A stretch of 64,000 nucleotides of DNA from NCBI RefSeq assembly GCF_009834875.1, contig NZ_WVHT01000010.1, positions 85,244 through 149,243 on the forward strand, in the 5' to 3' direction. This document shows, in pieces, positions 8,907-16,980 of this stretch (position 1 is the first letter of the stretch; every line of letters starts with the position of its first letter). The notes beneath the pieces are model-generated. The model worked only from the letters and a program-made list of their open reading frames with translations. It had not been told where the DNA came from and did no database searches. The translations under genes and the position numbers were made by a program. This DNA comes from Hufsiella arboris. Its GTDB lineage: Bacteria; Bacteroidota; Bacteroidia; Sphingobacteriales; Sphingobacteriaceae.

Positions 8907-10004
8907 TCATGCAACCAGTAAATCGGAAATCTTTTCCCTGTACTGCTCAAAACCATATTTTTCGAAAATTGCTGCTTGTATATCGACCGGATTTAATTGT
9001 CGGCTTAGCAGTTTTGAAGTTATTTCTTCGATACTTTTGGGATCGCGGTTATCGCAAAGCATGCCTGTTTGATTTTCAATAACAGCATCGGCGCTTCCGT
9101 CCCGGTTTCCGGCCAGGGATGGAGTTCCACAAGCACCCGCTTCAATAAAAGAAATACCGAATCCTTCGCCTTCGCTGGGCATTACAAAAGCATCGGCTAA
9201 TTGATAATGGTCGCTCAATTCTTCATCGGTAACGAACCCGGTTAGCGTAACATGCTTCTGAACGCCGGTTTCTTTGATCAATTTTTCAATACGTTCTTTT
9301 TCAGCTTCGTCAGCTTTTCCCCCAATCAGGTAATGTAGATCGGGATGCTTTTCCAAAAGAGCAGGTAGGATTTCAATAACCTTATCGTAACCTTTATATT
9401 GTTCCGAAGATGACAAACGAGCCAGGGTGAATAAGACCGGTTGATCGCGAAGCTGATATCTTTCCTTTAAATATTGAGGTTTTGAATTCAGTTCGACCTT
9501 CGGAAAAAATGGATCAAGGCAATTTGGAAAAACGATAATTTTCCGAGATTCGACCTTATGTTTTTCAATAAGCTGTTGTTTGGTGAATCTGCTGACCGCC
9601 AAAATCACGTTTGCGTCAGCTAAGGTTTTTTTTTGTATGCTGCTTAGGGGCCGCCAAACCTCTATTCCATGCGCATGGATGATCACTTTAAGCGAAGGCT
9701 TCAGCCATTTGGCGATAACTGAGATTACTGCCAAATTTATATGGCTTAATACCAAAATGTCTTTTTTCAGTGCCTGGCTGATACTTTTTATCGTGAACAA
9801 CAGTTTCTTTCCTTTAAAGCCTTCAAACCTATTAGTAGCAATGTATTTTTCGTTTGCGGATTTATCGAGCAGCACGTTCGCTTTTACCTTAATCTTATTG
9901 TCGATATGAAGATTATCTAGTACTTTCAACCAGGCGCGATTCACTTTCTCGATACCTCCTGTCTGGCTGAAACAGCTTAACCCCACATACAGGACCTTTT
10001 TCAA
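8907..10004 (-). CDS. glycosyltransferase family 4
   Basis: A 365-residue GT-B retaining glycosyltransferase. The N-terminal domain begins KKVLYVGLSCFSQTGGIEKV, and the C-terminal domain shows VLFTLARLSSSEQYKGYD (about 185-200), HVTLTGFVTDEEL (about 245) and the E-x7-E region SEGEGFGISFIEAGACGTP (about 275-295), which binds the nucleotide-sugar donor. It probably adds one residue of the repeat unit in the cytoplasm. The start is TTG, overlapping the asnB stop in a TTGA arrangement; no better start exists before the conserved first strand. It is separated from wzm by a 58-bp gap holding a repeat fragment. Donor sugar unknown. Confidence 0.9.
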   Translation of the reverse strand: MKKVLYVGLSCFSQTGGIEKVNRAWLKVLDNLHIDNKIKVKANVLLDKSANEKYIATNRFEGFKGKKLLFTIKSISQALKKDILVLSHINLAVISVIAKWLKPSLKVIIHAHGIEVWRPLSSIQKKTLADANVILAVSRFTKQQLIEKHKVESRKIIVFPNCLDPFFPKVELNSKPQYLKERYQLRDQPVLFTLARLSSSEQYKGYDKVIEILPALLEKHPDLHYLIGGKADEAEKERIEKLIKETGVQKHVTLTGFVTDEELSDHYQLADAFVMPSEGEGFGISFIEAGACGTPSLAGNRDGSADAVIENQTGMLCDNRDPKSIEEITSKLLSRQLNPVDIQAAIFEKYGFEQYREKISDLLVA

Positions 10005-11815
10005 GCAGCGTTTTCTTCAAACTTTCTCATTACCAGTAAACTCATGGGTTTCGACCAGTGAATTTTACCAGCTTCAAAACCACGGAGCATTGATTCGACT
10101 TCTGCGTTGTTTTTATAACTATTCTTCAACTGTCTATAGGCGTCATTCTCCTGCAGCCATTCCTGGAAAGGGAAGGTAAAACCCATCTTCGGCCGGTTCC
10201 AAACCTGCTCGGGAAGAAGATTTCCGAAAGCGTTGATTAGGAGATGCTTTGCGGGTTTTGCCGGATCAAACACAACCTTTTCGTCCAGGTTGTTTGCGAT
10301 TTCGACTAAATTGTCATCAAGGAAGGGAACACGTATTTCAAGTCCGTGCTGCATGCTCATAAAATCAGCGTCTTTCAGCAATTGGTTTTGCATGAAATAA
10401 TTCTGCTCGTACCAGGCGGCAAGCTGTCCGTTCCAGCATCCAGGTTTCAGGCTTACCGGTTCAGGCAATCCATCCAGAACTTTTTCCTGTGTGCAGCCAT
10501 TGATTCCTGCTATGTTCTTAATTTGCTGCGGATTGAAAAGTCCTCTCAGGAATAGATATTCGTAGATACTATTCGTCGTATTTTTTAAATACCCAGCTCT
10601 TTTTAAAGCGTCTTTGCCTGTTAATGCAGCGGCAAATTGAATCGATTTACGCCATGAACGTGCCATCGGGATTTTCTGGACACGTTTAAATGAAGGGTAG
10701 CCGCCGAAAAGTTCGTCGGCACCGATACCCGATAATACGGCTGTGAGTCCCGCGTCATGAGCAGCCTTTGACACGAACCAGGAATTGATTCCGTCCGTAG
10801 TAGGCTGATCCATTCCATCTAAAATCTGCTGAAGATAGCGGTGAAAATCTTTCTTCGTAATTTCCGAGGATATATGTTGTCCTGGCAGTTTATCACTTAC
10901 CAATTTTTGATAACTCTTTTCGGAAAAGCGAGCCTCTGGAAAATGGAGCGAAACAGTCAGTAAATTATTCCCCTGGTATTTAGCAGCTTGCAAGGCCAGG
11001 AGCGAACTGTCGATTCCGCCGCTTAAAAAAACACCGATCGAGGCATCTGAGACAAGTTGCCGCCGTATGGCGCGGTCAAGGTAATCGTCAACCAGTTGCT
11101 GAGTTTCAGCCAGGTCCGTATGTAACTTAGTATGGCTTTCTTCCTTGTAACTGCGTAAAACTGTTTCGCCCGATCTGAAATTATATTTGAGGAAATGCCC
11201 TTTCGAAAGCATAAATACATCTTTCAGCGTTGTCATTGGAGCGGGAAGATGGCCGCAGCTTAAGAACGCGGTTTTCCATTCACTCGGTTCCAGGTGAATT
11301 GGTGCTTTTTTAAAAGCTTTCACTTCGGAAGCGAATACCAGTTCCTGGTCTTTCTGATAGTAATATAATGGCTTGATACCTTGCTGATCACGCACGAGAT
11401 AAAGGCATTGTTGATTTTTATCAAGCAATCCGAAGGCAAACATACCTTTGAACATCGCAAAACAAGAGTTTCCCCATTCCTGGTAGGCATGCAGGATCAC
11501 CTCTGTATCCGAGGTGCTTTTGAATTGATGCCCGATTTTTACCAGTTCACTTTTCAGTTCAGGAAAATTGTAGATCTCTCCGTTAAATACGATAGCTATT
11601 CTCTCATCGGGAGCAAACATCGGTTGATGTCCGGCCGGCGATAGATCGAGCAGCGACAGGCGCCTATGACTAAGAGCAACCGGGAGTTCTTCGTCCGAAT
11701 AATAACCGGCATCGTCCGGACCGCCGTGTGCCTGGATATCCGCCATAGCTTTAACAAACTCGTAAAGCTGCTCTTTCGAATATTTTTTAGAAACTATTCC
11801 GGCAATTCTGCACAT
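10001..11815 (-). CDS. asnB: glutamine-hydrolysing asparagine synthase family protein
   Basis: A 604-residue two-domain amidotransferase. The N-terminal Ntn glutaminase domain starts MCRIAG, leaving Cys2 as nucleophile after methionine removal, and has HRRLSLLDLSPAGHQP and FNGEIYNFPEL. The synthase domain has the PPi-binding SGGIDSS (about residues 265-271) and GIGADELFGGYP. It could make asparagine, but homologues inside polysaccharide clusters are often thought to amidate uronic acids, so a role in glycan modification is possible. It is the first gene after the 610-bp repeat-rich leader and is translationally coupled to the GT4 gene. The enzyme family is certain; the acceptor is not. Confidence 0.9.
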   Translation of the reverse strand: MCRIAGIVSKKYSKEQLYEFVKAMADIQAHGGPDDAGYYSDEELPVALSHRRLSLLDLSPAGHQPMFAPDERIAIVFNGEIYNFPELKSELVKIGHQFKSTSDTEVILHAYQEWGNSCFAMFKGMFAFGLLDKNQQCLYLVRDQQGIKPLYYYQKDQELVFASEVKAFKKAPIHLEPSEWKTAFLSCGHLPAPMTTLKDVFMLSKGHFLKYNFRSGETVLRSYKEESHTKLHTDLAETQQLVDDYLDRAIRRQLVSDASIGVFLSGGIDSSLLALQAAKYQGNNLLTVSLHFPEARFSEKSYQKLVSDKLPGQHISSEITKKDFHRYLQQILDGMDQPTTDGINSWFVSKAAHDAGLTAVLSGIGADELFGGYPSFKRVQKIPMARSWRKSIQFAAALTGKDALKRAGYLKNTTNSIYEYLFLRGLFNPQQIKNIAGINGCTQEKVLDGLPEPVSLKPGCWNGQLAAWYEQNYFMQNQLLKDADFMSMQHGLEIRVPFLDDNLVEIANNLDEKVVFDPAKPAKHLLINAFGNLLPEQVWNRPKMGFTFPFQEWLQENDAYRQLKNSYKNNAEVESMLRGFEAGKIHWSKPMSLLVMRKFEENAA

Positions 11816-11835
11816 ATTGTTTTTTATTTCGTTGT

Positions 11836-11935
11836 GTCATTTCGACGACCCGTCATTTCGACCTTAGGAGAAATCTGCCTTAGTTTAGGTAGATTCCTCG
11901 TCGCCGATGTCACCCTGAGGCACTCGAAGGGTAGA
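11836..11935. repeat. palindromic dispersed repeats in leader
   Basis: The stretch contains GTCATTTCGACGACC followed by AGGAGAAATCTGCC and AGATTCCTCGTCG, then a second element CACCCTGAGGCACTCGAAGGGT whose ends pair (ACCCT/AGGGT). The first element is closely repeated at 12091-12166; the second is a close relative of the hairpin at 20391-20431. These look like Bacteroidota extragenic palindromes. Confidence 0.7.
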
Positions 11936-12090
11936 CGTCAGGCCCCGTAAAGACTAATCATTCCCTAACTCCTCACGCACCACTCTTCGAGAACCTCAGA
12001 GTGACCAATCACGCGGTCCGGGCACAGCTTCGCCGCGTCAGTCCCATTTCTGACTTTTTAGAATTCTGAATCAAATCAGAACGAAGTATT

Positions 12091-12166
12091 ATTCGTCATT
12101 TCGACGACAGGAGAAATCTGGCTTAGCCTGGATAGATTTCTCGTCGTACCTCCTCGAAATGACGAA
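12091..12166. repeat. long palindromic repeat, second copy in leader
   Basis: Outer arms CGTCATTTCGA and TCGAAATGACG and inner arms AGAAATCT and AGATTTCT give a nested hairpin of about 75 bases. It repeats the element at 11836-11903 with a better preserved right arm. A transcript from either strand would fold strongly here. Confidence 0.75.
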
Positions 12167-12212
12167 GATGCATTCGAAAGCCTCACTCTCGAAAACCTCA
12201 TGTTGCATTTCT

Positions 12213-12418
12213 TTCGGTCTCCGGTCTCATTGCTTCCGGACCTCTCGTCTTCCGGACTTTCAGCTTCCCAACTTCCTGTCTTTCGGACTTTCTCGTCTTC
12301 CTGACTTTCAGCTTTCCGACTTCCGGACCTCTCGTCTTCCCGACTTTTTTCAGCTTTCGGACTTTCGGACCTTCTCGTCTTCCGGACTTTCAGCTTCCCG
12401 ACTTTCGGACTTCCAAAT
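12213..12418. repeat. degenerate tandem repeat of about 10-20 bp words
   Basis: About 200 bases are built from recurring words: CTCGTCTTCC, GGACTTTCAGCTT, CCCGACTTTCGG and CTTCCGGACCT. Copies vary by one or two bases and the spacing is irregular, so it is neither a CRISPR array nor a clean satellite. It ends just before the stop codon of the NusG-like gene. An open frame across it on the plus strand encodes only a monotonous Ser-Arg-Leu-Pro-Asp-Phe pattern and is not believed to be a gene. Confidence 0.8.
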
Positions 12419-12425
12419 TTACCGC

Positions 12426-12917
12426 CTATTCTACAAACGCCGCCGGCAACTGCACAACCACACTCTGTCCCACATGGTCGATGCGGATAAGCAGCTTCTT
12501 ACGTGAAGAACGGCTGATAAGTTCACCTTTTAAGCCTTTTAAAGGGCCTGCATTGATGATTATTTCTTCCCCTTTTTCGAACTCTCTGTCTGTCAGTTCG
12601 ATATCTTCTTCGCTCGCCAGTAATAATTTCAAGGCTTCGATCTGCCGCTCCGGCATCGAGGCAATTTTCCCCGAAAAGTACAGGAAACGACATACCCCGT
12701 TTGTCATCAGCACTTCGGCGTGTTGCTTAGCATTTATATTCACAAATAAGTAGGAAGGAATTAATGGCTCATCAATCCATTTTTTCCGGTCGCTCCATTG
12801 CTTTAATGTTTTCCTCAGCGGGAGATAACTCTCGATTCCCTTCGCACTAAGCAATTCATGTGCCCTTTTTTCCGCTCGCGGGTTTGTATATACAGGATAC
12901 CACTTTTTCTCTTCCAC
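12426..12917 (-). CDS. NusG-family transcription antiterminator (UpxY/RfaH type)
   Basis: A 163-residue NusG paralogue. The NGN domain (residues 1 to about 100) starts EEKKWYPVYTNPRAEKRAHE and contains YLPLRKTLKQWSDRKKW and LIPSYLFVNI; the KOW part (about 115-160) includes IIINAGPLKGLKGELI. In Bacteroidota, UpxY proteins are encoded at the head of capsule operons and let RNA polymerase read through the leader. Here it lies after the export genes and directly before the repeat-rich leader of the biosynthetic genes, which fits. The only plausible start is GTG, preceded by a run of A and an in-frame TAA. A general NusG is less likely given the location and divergent sequence. Confidence 0.85.
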   Translation of the reverse strand: MEEKKWYPVYTNPRAEKRAHELLSAKGIESYLPLRKTLKQWSDRKKWIDEPLIPSYLFVNINAKQHAEVLMTNGVCRFLYFSGKIASMPERQIEALKLLLASEEDIELTDREFEKGEEIIINAGPLKGLKGELISRSSRKKLLIRIDHVGQSVVVQLPAAFVE

Positions 12918-12934
12918 TTTTTTTAGTTATCAGT

Positions 12935-13012
12935 TGTCAGCTTTGAGCTATCAGCCATGAGCTATGAACCATCAACCATGAACCATCAACTATGATTTAC
13001 GGTCTATCAACC
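12935..13012. repeat. low-complexity repeat of ACCATCAACCATGA words
   Basis: The 101-bp gap between the kinase gene and the NusG-like gene is filled by repeats of GAACCATCAACCAT and of GAGCTATCAGCCAT. It looks like a degenerate microsatellite. Its place in an otherwise tight operon is notable, but no function can be read from it. Confidence 0.7.
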
Positions 13013-13018
13013 ATTTCC

Positions 13019-15427
13019 CTATCCTCTGCTCCCCCTCTTCCAAAACTCCCACCACTTCTTATCATCCTCATAATAGCCGGCTCCCGAATATCCCGAGTAA
13101 TCAGAATAGTAATACGTATTGCCGCTTCCACGTGAGTAATCAGTCGTGTAGATGTTCGCGTGTAACGCATCATCGCCAAATGCATTCAATACAATCGCGA
13201 CGTTCGTCAGGCCGTATTCCCGGGAAATTCTTTCCGGTACAGAAGCTGCCCGGTTTTGCGAAATACCTGAGCGAAGCACGAACAGGTTAATGTCAGAATT
13301 CCGGATCATCGGTACCGCGTCAGAAACCAGTCCCACCGGAGCTGTGTCGAACAATACGTAATCATAACGGTCCTGCAGGATCGCGAATAATTCAACCATT
13401 TTATCGCTGTGTAATAGCTCCGAAGGATTCGGCGGAATTGGCCCCGAGGAGATGAAATCAATACCATGTGAAGTATTGTGTTCGATAATTTCATCCAATC
13501 CGTATTTACCCGACAGGTAATTGCTCAAGCCTTTTTTATTGTCTGTATCGAAAGCCTTATGCAGTTTTGATTTTCGCAGATCCGCTGCAACCAGTAATAC
13601 TTTTTTATCGATAAGTGCAAGCGTTACGGCAAGATTAAGGGTGATAAATGATTTTCCCTCACCGGAGATTTCGGATGTTACGCAGATGATCTTGCTTTTT
13701 TTATGGCTTGCCATAAAACTAAGATTTGTGCGCACTGAACGTACTGATTCCGCAAATACCGATTTCGGTTTCTCTACTGATAGAACCTGCTTGCTGTTCT
13801 GGTCGATATATTCCGGGAATTTCCTGATCACTCCAATAATAGGTGTGGTGGTCAATCCTTCAACTGCTTCCTTATCATAGATGTATGGATTGAGAATACG
13901 GATTAGTAATATCAGTCCGGCACCTGCTGCCAGTCCCGCTAGTAAAGCCGAAATATAGATCTGCCGTGGCACAGGTGAAATTGGGAAGAATGAAGGTTGT
14001 GCAAGGTTTACGATCGTTGCGCCGGGAACAATTGCCGCCGCGCTGATCTGTGATTCCAGTTTTTTCTCTGAAAGATAGGAGTAGACCTTCTGGTTGATAT
14101 CAAATTTGGATTGCAGGGTTGCAAACTCTTTTTGTGTTCCGGGCAGCCGGTTCAGGTTTTGATTAACCTGGGCAATCTGGGCATCAATATACCTGATGGT
14201 CTTTTGATTTCGCTCGTGCAGCGAATTGATATTATTGCGTATGGCTTGTTTGATCTCGTTAATTTGCCGGTCAAGGTCCTTTATAGGGGCCGACTCCGGG
14301 TTGAACTGCGTCAGTTTCTGTTCGCGGTTGGCGATAAGAGAATTTAATTGAGTCACAAGGCCTCCGAGCAGGGAGCCTATTTCACCTTCAAGGTCAAAAT
14401 TGATCTGTATGCGCTGCTTGTTACCGGCGATCTGTGTCTCCAGTTGACGAATGCCAAGCTCGGCGATATTCAACTCTGTTTTTTGCTTTTCAAAGTCGCC
14501 TAGTTTGCCGACTGCCATTTGTGTATTGGTGTTCAGGTCAACGACATTATTTTGTGTTTTATAGCGTGCCAGGTCTGTACCGGAAGCCGCGACCTGTTCA
14601 TTCAAAAATTCCAGTTGGCTGTCTATAAAGTCGATGGTCTGCTGTGCTCCCTTGCGCCGTTGGCTGGCATCGTAAGTGACGTATTCCTTCATCACAGCGT
14701 TAAGGATGTCAGCTGCAAACACCGGGTTCTGGTCGGTATTGCTTAGGTTCATCACATTGGTGAACTTCGCTGCTTCCATGGTATTGATGCCGAATGCCCG
14801 GCCCATGAAATCGTATTTGGAATTGAACTTGAAGCTGTATTGCCCGGATGAGGGAACCGGCGTAGTAACCCGGAAGATCATGTTTCCCTCGCTGATATCC
14901 TGCCCGTAACGATAGGTTTTATAGCTTTTTGATCCCGATACACCGAGCTTAAAGCTCGTACTGCTCACAGAACTGATGTCATATATTGCGCGGCTGAAGT
15001 TTACCGAATCCTGTTTGGCGATGTCAACTGTAAACGGTACGGTTGGATAAAGTTCCGTTGTCCGTACCCGCCCCTTAAGAAAATAAGAAACTTTGTAATT
15101 CAGCCTGCCTATTGCGTTTAATATTACATCATTCGATTTGATCACATAACTTTCCGCCTTGATCTTATCGGTAAAATTGCCCATCGACGAGTAATCGGGA
15201 CTGGTACGAACGGCATTAGATAAAGCGCCTTGTTTATCATCGAATTTCAAAGACGCGAAGGTCATATATACCGGCGGTGTATACCAGATATAAAGCCAGG
15301 CTATAACCAGTGAAATGACTAAACATCCGGCGATCCAGTACCAGCGGCTGAGGAACACCTTGATAATCTTCCAGAAATCAATACTCTGGCTGGCGGTCTT
15401 TTTTACCGTTTCAGTAGTTTGATCCAT
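13019..15427 (-). CDS. wzc: polysaccharide chain-length determinant / BY-type tyrosine kinase (Wzc-like)
   Basis: An 802-residue inner-membrane protein controlling polymer length and export. The N-terminal Wzz domain is anchored by a hydrophobic segment (about residues 30-48). A long coiled-coil periplasmic region follows, with a second membrane segment at about 490-510 (IYISALLAGLAAGAGLILLI). The cytoplasmic kinase has Walker A SGEGKS (about 583-588), Walker A' VLLVAADLRK and Walker B VLFDTAP (about 690). The C-terminal tail holds nine tyrosines within about 31 residues, the expected autophosphorylation cluster. The Walker A' carries Ala where the enterobacterial form has a first Asp. It lies 2 bp after the Wza-like gene. 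Confidence 0.93.
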   Translation of the reverse strand: MDQTTETVKKTASQSIDFWKIIKVFLSRWYWIAGCLVISLVIAWLYIWYTPPVYMTFASLKFDDKQGALSNAVRTSPDYSSMGNFTDKIKAESYVIKSNDVILNAIGRLNYKVSYFLKGRVRTTELYPTVPFTVDIAKQDSVNFSRAIYDISSVSSTSFKLGVSGSKSYKTYRYGQDISEGNMIFRVTTPVPSSGQYSFKFNSKYDFMGRAFGINTMEAAKFTNVMNLSNTDQNPVFAADILNAVMKEYVTYDASQRRKGAQQTIDFIDSQLEFLNEQVAASGTDLARYKTQNNVVDLNTNTQMAVGKLGDFEKQKTELNIAELGIRQLETQIAGNKQRIQINFDLEGEIGSLLGGLVTQLNSLIANREQKLTQFNPESAPIKDLDRQINEIKQAIRNNINSLHERNQKTIRYIDAQIAQVNQNLNRLPGTQKEFATLQSKFDINQKVYSYLSEKKLESQISAAAIVPGATIVNLAQPSFFPISPVPRQIYISALLAGLAAGAGLILLIRILNPYIYDKEAVEGLTTTPIIGVIRKFPEYIDQNSKQVLSVEKPKSVFAESVRSVRTNLSFMASHKKSKIICVTSEISGEGKSFITLNLAVTLALIDKKVLLVAADLRKSKLHKAFDTDNKKGLSNYLSGKYGLDEIIEHNTSHGIDFISSGPIPPNPSELLHSDKMVELFAILQDRYDYVLFDTAPVGLVSDAVPMIRNSDINLFVLRSGISQNRAASVPERISREYGLTNVAIVLNAFGDDALHANIYTTDYSRGSGNTYYYSDYSGYSGAGYYEDDKKWWEFWKRGSRG

Positions 15428-15429
15428 GC

Positions 15430-16239
15430 TTACAGGCGTGAAAATGTTAAAATAACTAAGGCAAGATTGACAATCGTCAGCAGAGGCTGAACAATGGTAT
15501 TGATGTTCTGTACTTTCGAATTTAAGGCCGCCGACTTGGTAGGCTGTATATAAACGATATCGTCATTTTGCAAAACCAGTTTCTTGCTGGCCAGGCTGTT
15601 GATATCGTTCAGGTTCACGTAAATAATTTCAGGGTTGGCACGGTCGCCGCGTATGATCTTTACCGTCTTCGGGTCGGCAGTGGCGCTGATTCCGCCGGCT
15701 TCGCCGATAATGTCTATTAAAGTAGTATTGTCTTTAGTTAAAAGGTAGTTTCCCTGTTTGCTGAACTCGCCCAGCAGGGTTACTTTAAGGTTGACTACAG
15801 TTAGCTGGATGATAGGATTTTTTAATAGCTTTTTCTCATAGAGGTCCTGAATCTTCATGGTCGCCTGCCTGCGGCTGAGTCCGGCTACTTCAACTTTTCC
15901 GATCGCCGGTAAATTAACGCTTCCGTCCTGTTCAACGGGATAAGTGACTGAGTTGGAGTTATTGCCAGGAGTAGCACTCGCTGTAGTGGTAGCAGCTCCT
16001 GTACTTCCGAATTCCTGGTTCTGCAGGTTTTGGATTGCAAGCAGGTCATTGGCTTTTATTTTATACCAGCTGTCGCTTTCTCCGTGATCGTTAACTACAT
16101 AAACATGTTTAATGGTATCCGTGACGAGGTCACTGGGCGCGGTGAAAAGCGCCTGTTTTTTCCTGACAGCACAGGAACTGAGAAAAACTGTGATAATGCT
16201 GAATAATAATAATGTCGTCTTAACCTTTAACCGAACCAT
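15430..16239 (-). CDS. wza: polysaccharide export outer-membrane lipoprotein (Wza-like)
   Basis: A 269-residue outer-membrane export protein. It has a lipoprotein signal (hydrophobic stretch then FLSSCAVRK, predicted lipidated Cys23), the poly_export domain with WYKIKANDLLAIQNLQNQEF and YPVEQDGSVNLPAIGKVEVAG, then a SLBB-type part (VTLLGEFSKQGNYLL ... LIDIIGEAGGI). A C-terminal hydrophobic helix (about 248-268) could cross the outer membrane. It is the first gene of the minus-strand export/biosynthesis set and precedes the kinase by 2 bp. ATG start is clear. Confidence 0.92.
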   Translation of the reverse strand: MVRLKVKTTLLLFSIITVFLSSCAVRKKQALFTAPSDLVTDTIKHVYVVNDHGESDSWYKIKANDLLAIQNLQNQEFGSTGAATTTASATPGNNSNSVTYPVEQDGSVNLPAIGKVEVAGLSRRQATMKIQDLYEKKLLKNPIIQLTVVNLKVTLLGEFSKQGNYLLTKDNTTLIDIIGEAGGISATADPKTVKIIRGDRANPEIIYVNLNDINSLASKKLVLQNDDIVYIQPTKSAALNSKVQNINTIVQPLLTIVNLALVILTFSRL

Positions 16240-16538
16240 CTAAATACAAAAATTCCCCCCGCTAAGATGCTTAAAATTTTAAAATTAAGTGTTTAAAAAT
16301 TTAATTTCTTGGAGCGGAACAAAAATCAAACCTTATTCGGATGCACTCTTTTAATTACGGGAATTGTGTAGAACTGTGAATTATTTTCTCAAATTGATTA
16401 GAAGTTTCCCCTTTCGATAAAAGCTCTTTAGCGATAAAATTTAAGACGACTATGTTGATTTGCCTTAATCAGTTTGTTAACTGATTTTTGCGAAATATTT
16501 CCACGATGGCATAAAAAATGCAGGAAGTGGGCGAGCTT
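16240..16538. other. divergent intergenic region between the polysaccharide operon and a small secreted protein gene
   Basis: About 300 AT-rich bases separate the Wza-like gene (minus) from the plus-strand gene at 16539. It must hold the operon promoter. TAAATTTT on the minus strand is the nearest match to a Bacteroidota -7 box, but no convincing complete promoter could be assigned on either strand. Confidence 0.5.
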
Positions 16539-16925
16539 ATGAAAAGATTTCTATCGGTATTCATTCTTTTCTTTTTAGTATTGCTGAGTGAAAAAGGGTT
16601 TTCGCAAACCCCTCCTCCCGCACCTGATGGCTACGTTTATTATGCAAGTTTTGTCGATGGAAATCCTTGCGATGGGACAGGAACTGGATGTACCTATTAT
16701 ACATATCGCAAAAGAGTGGGAGCTAGTTGGTCATACATGGACATTGTAGCTGATTGTCCTCCTTCTGGTTATCATAATACTAATGCCGATGCCGATGGAA
16801 CTCCTACTGGACCCGCAAATTTTGAACCTTGTCCTGAAACAAGTGTTCCTCTTGACAATTATATCTACATCCTGGTTGTAATTGCTGCTGGCTTTGGTTT
16901 TTATAAACTAAAACGCATTATCTAA
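16539..16925 (+). CDS. small secreted protein with C-terminal sorting-like tail
   Basis: A 128-residue protein of unknown function. It begins with a signal peptide (MKRFLSVFILFFLVLLSEKG, cleavage likely after FSQ), followed by a short Cys-containing region (GNPCDGTGTGC, VADCPPSGYH, FEPCPE; four cysteines that could pair). It ends with a tripartite tail: VPLDN, a hydrophobic stretch and the basic KLKRII. That layout resembles exosortase-type sorting signals of Bacteroidota, but no exosortase is in the window. An ATG 21 bases upstream (16518) is possible; the chosen start places the signal peptide correctly and has AGGAAG upstream. It is transcribed away from the polysaccharide operon and followed by a terminator. 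Confidence 0.7.
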   Translation: MKRFLSVFILFFLVLLSEKGFSQTPPPAPDGYVYYASFVDGNPCDGTGTGCTYYTYRKRVGASWSYMDIVADCPPSGYHNTNADADGTPTGPANFEPCPETSVPLDNYIYILVVIAAGFGFYKLKRII

Positions 16926-16951
16926 GATATTTAACTAAACTTGTCATAGTT

Positions 16952-16980
16952 AACCTGCTGGGTGCCCGGCAGGTTTTTTT
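16952..16980 (+). terminator. rho-independent terminator
   Basis: AACCTGC and GCAGGTT form a stem around a TGGGTGCCCG loop whose GGG/CCC can extend the pairing, followed directly by seven T. It lies 27 bases after the small secreted protein gene. Confidence 0.9.

Larger units (their letters stand above)
11816..12425 (-). promoter_or_regulatory. 610-bp gene-free leader between the NusG-like gene and asnB
   Basis: No credible gene lies here. The stretch holds two long palindromic repeats (11836-11935 and 12091-12166) and a tandem repeat (12213-12418), listed separately. It sits between an UpxY/RfaH-type antiterminator gene and the long biosynthetic operon. In Bacteroides capsule loci such antiterminators act on untranslated leaders, so this may be the site where transcription is paused or rescued. 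That role is inferred from position; no consensus target element could be identified. Confidence 0.4.

Noticed and set aside
12213..12418. Possible CRISPR array
   Set aside because: Repeat words are short, degenerate and irregularly spaced with no unique spacers; no cas genes nearby.
12159..12506. Plus-strand frame of 115 codons across the tandem repeat
   Set aside because: It encodes only a monotonous Ser-Arg-Leu-Pro-Asp-Phe pattern produced by the DNA repeat and runs into the NusG-like gene on the other strand.
1..16239. Polysaccharide locus as a mobile island
   Set aside because: No integrase, transposase, tRNA boundary or direct-repeat ends are visible within the window.
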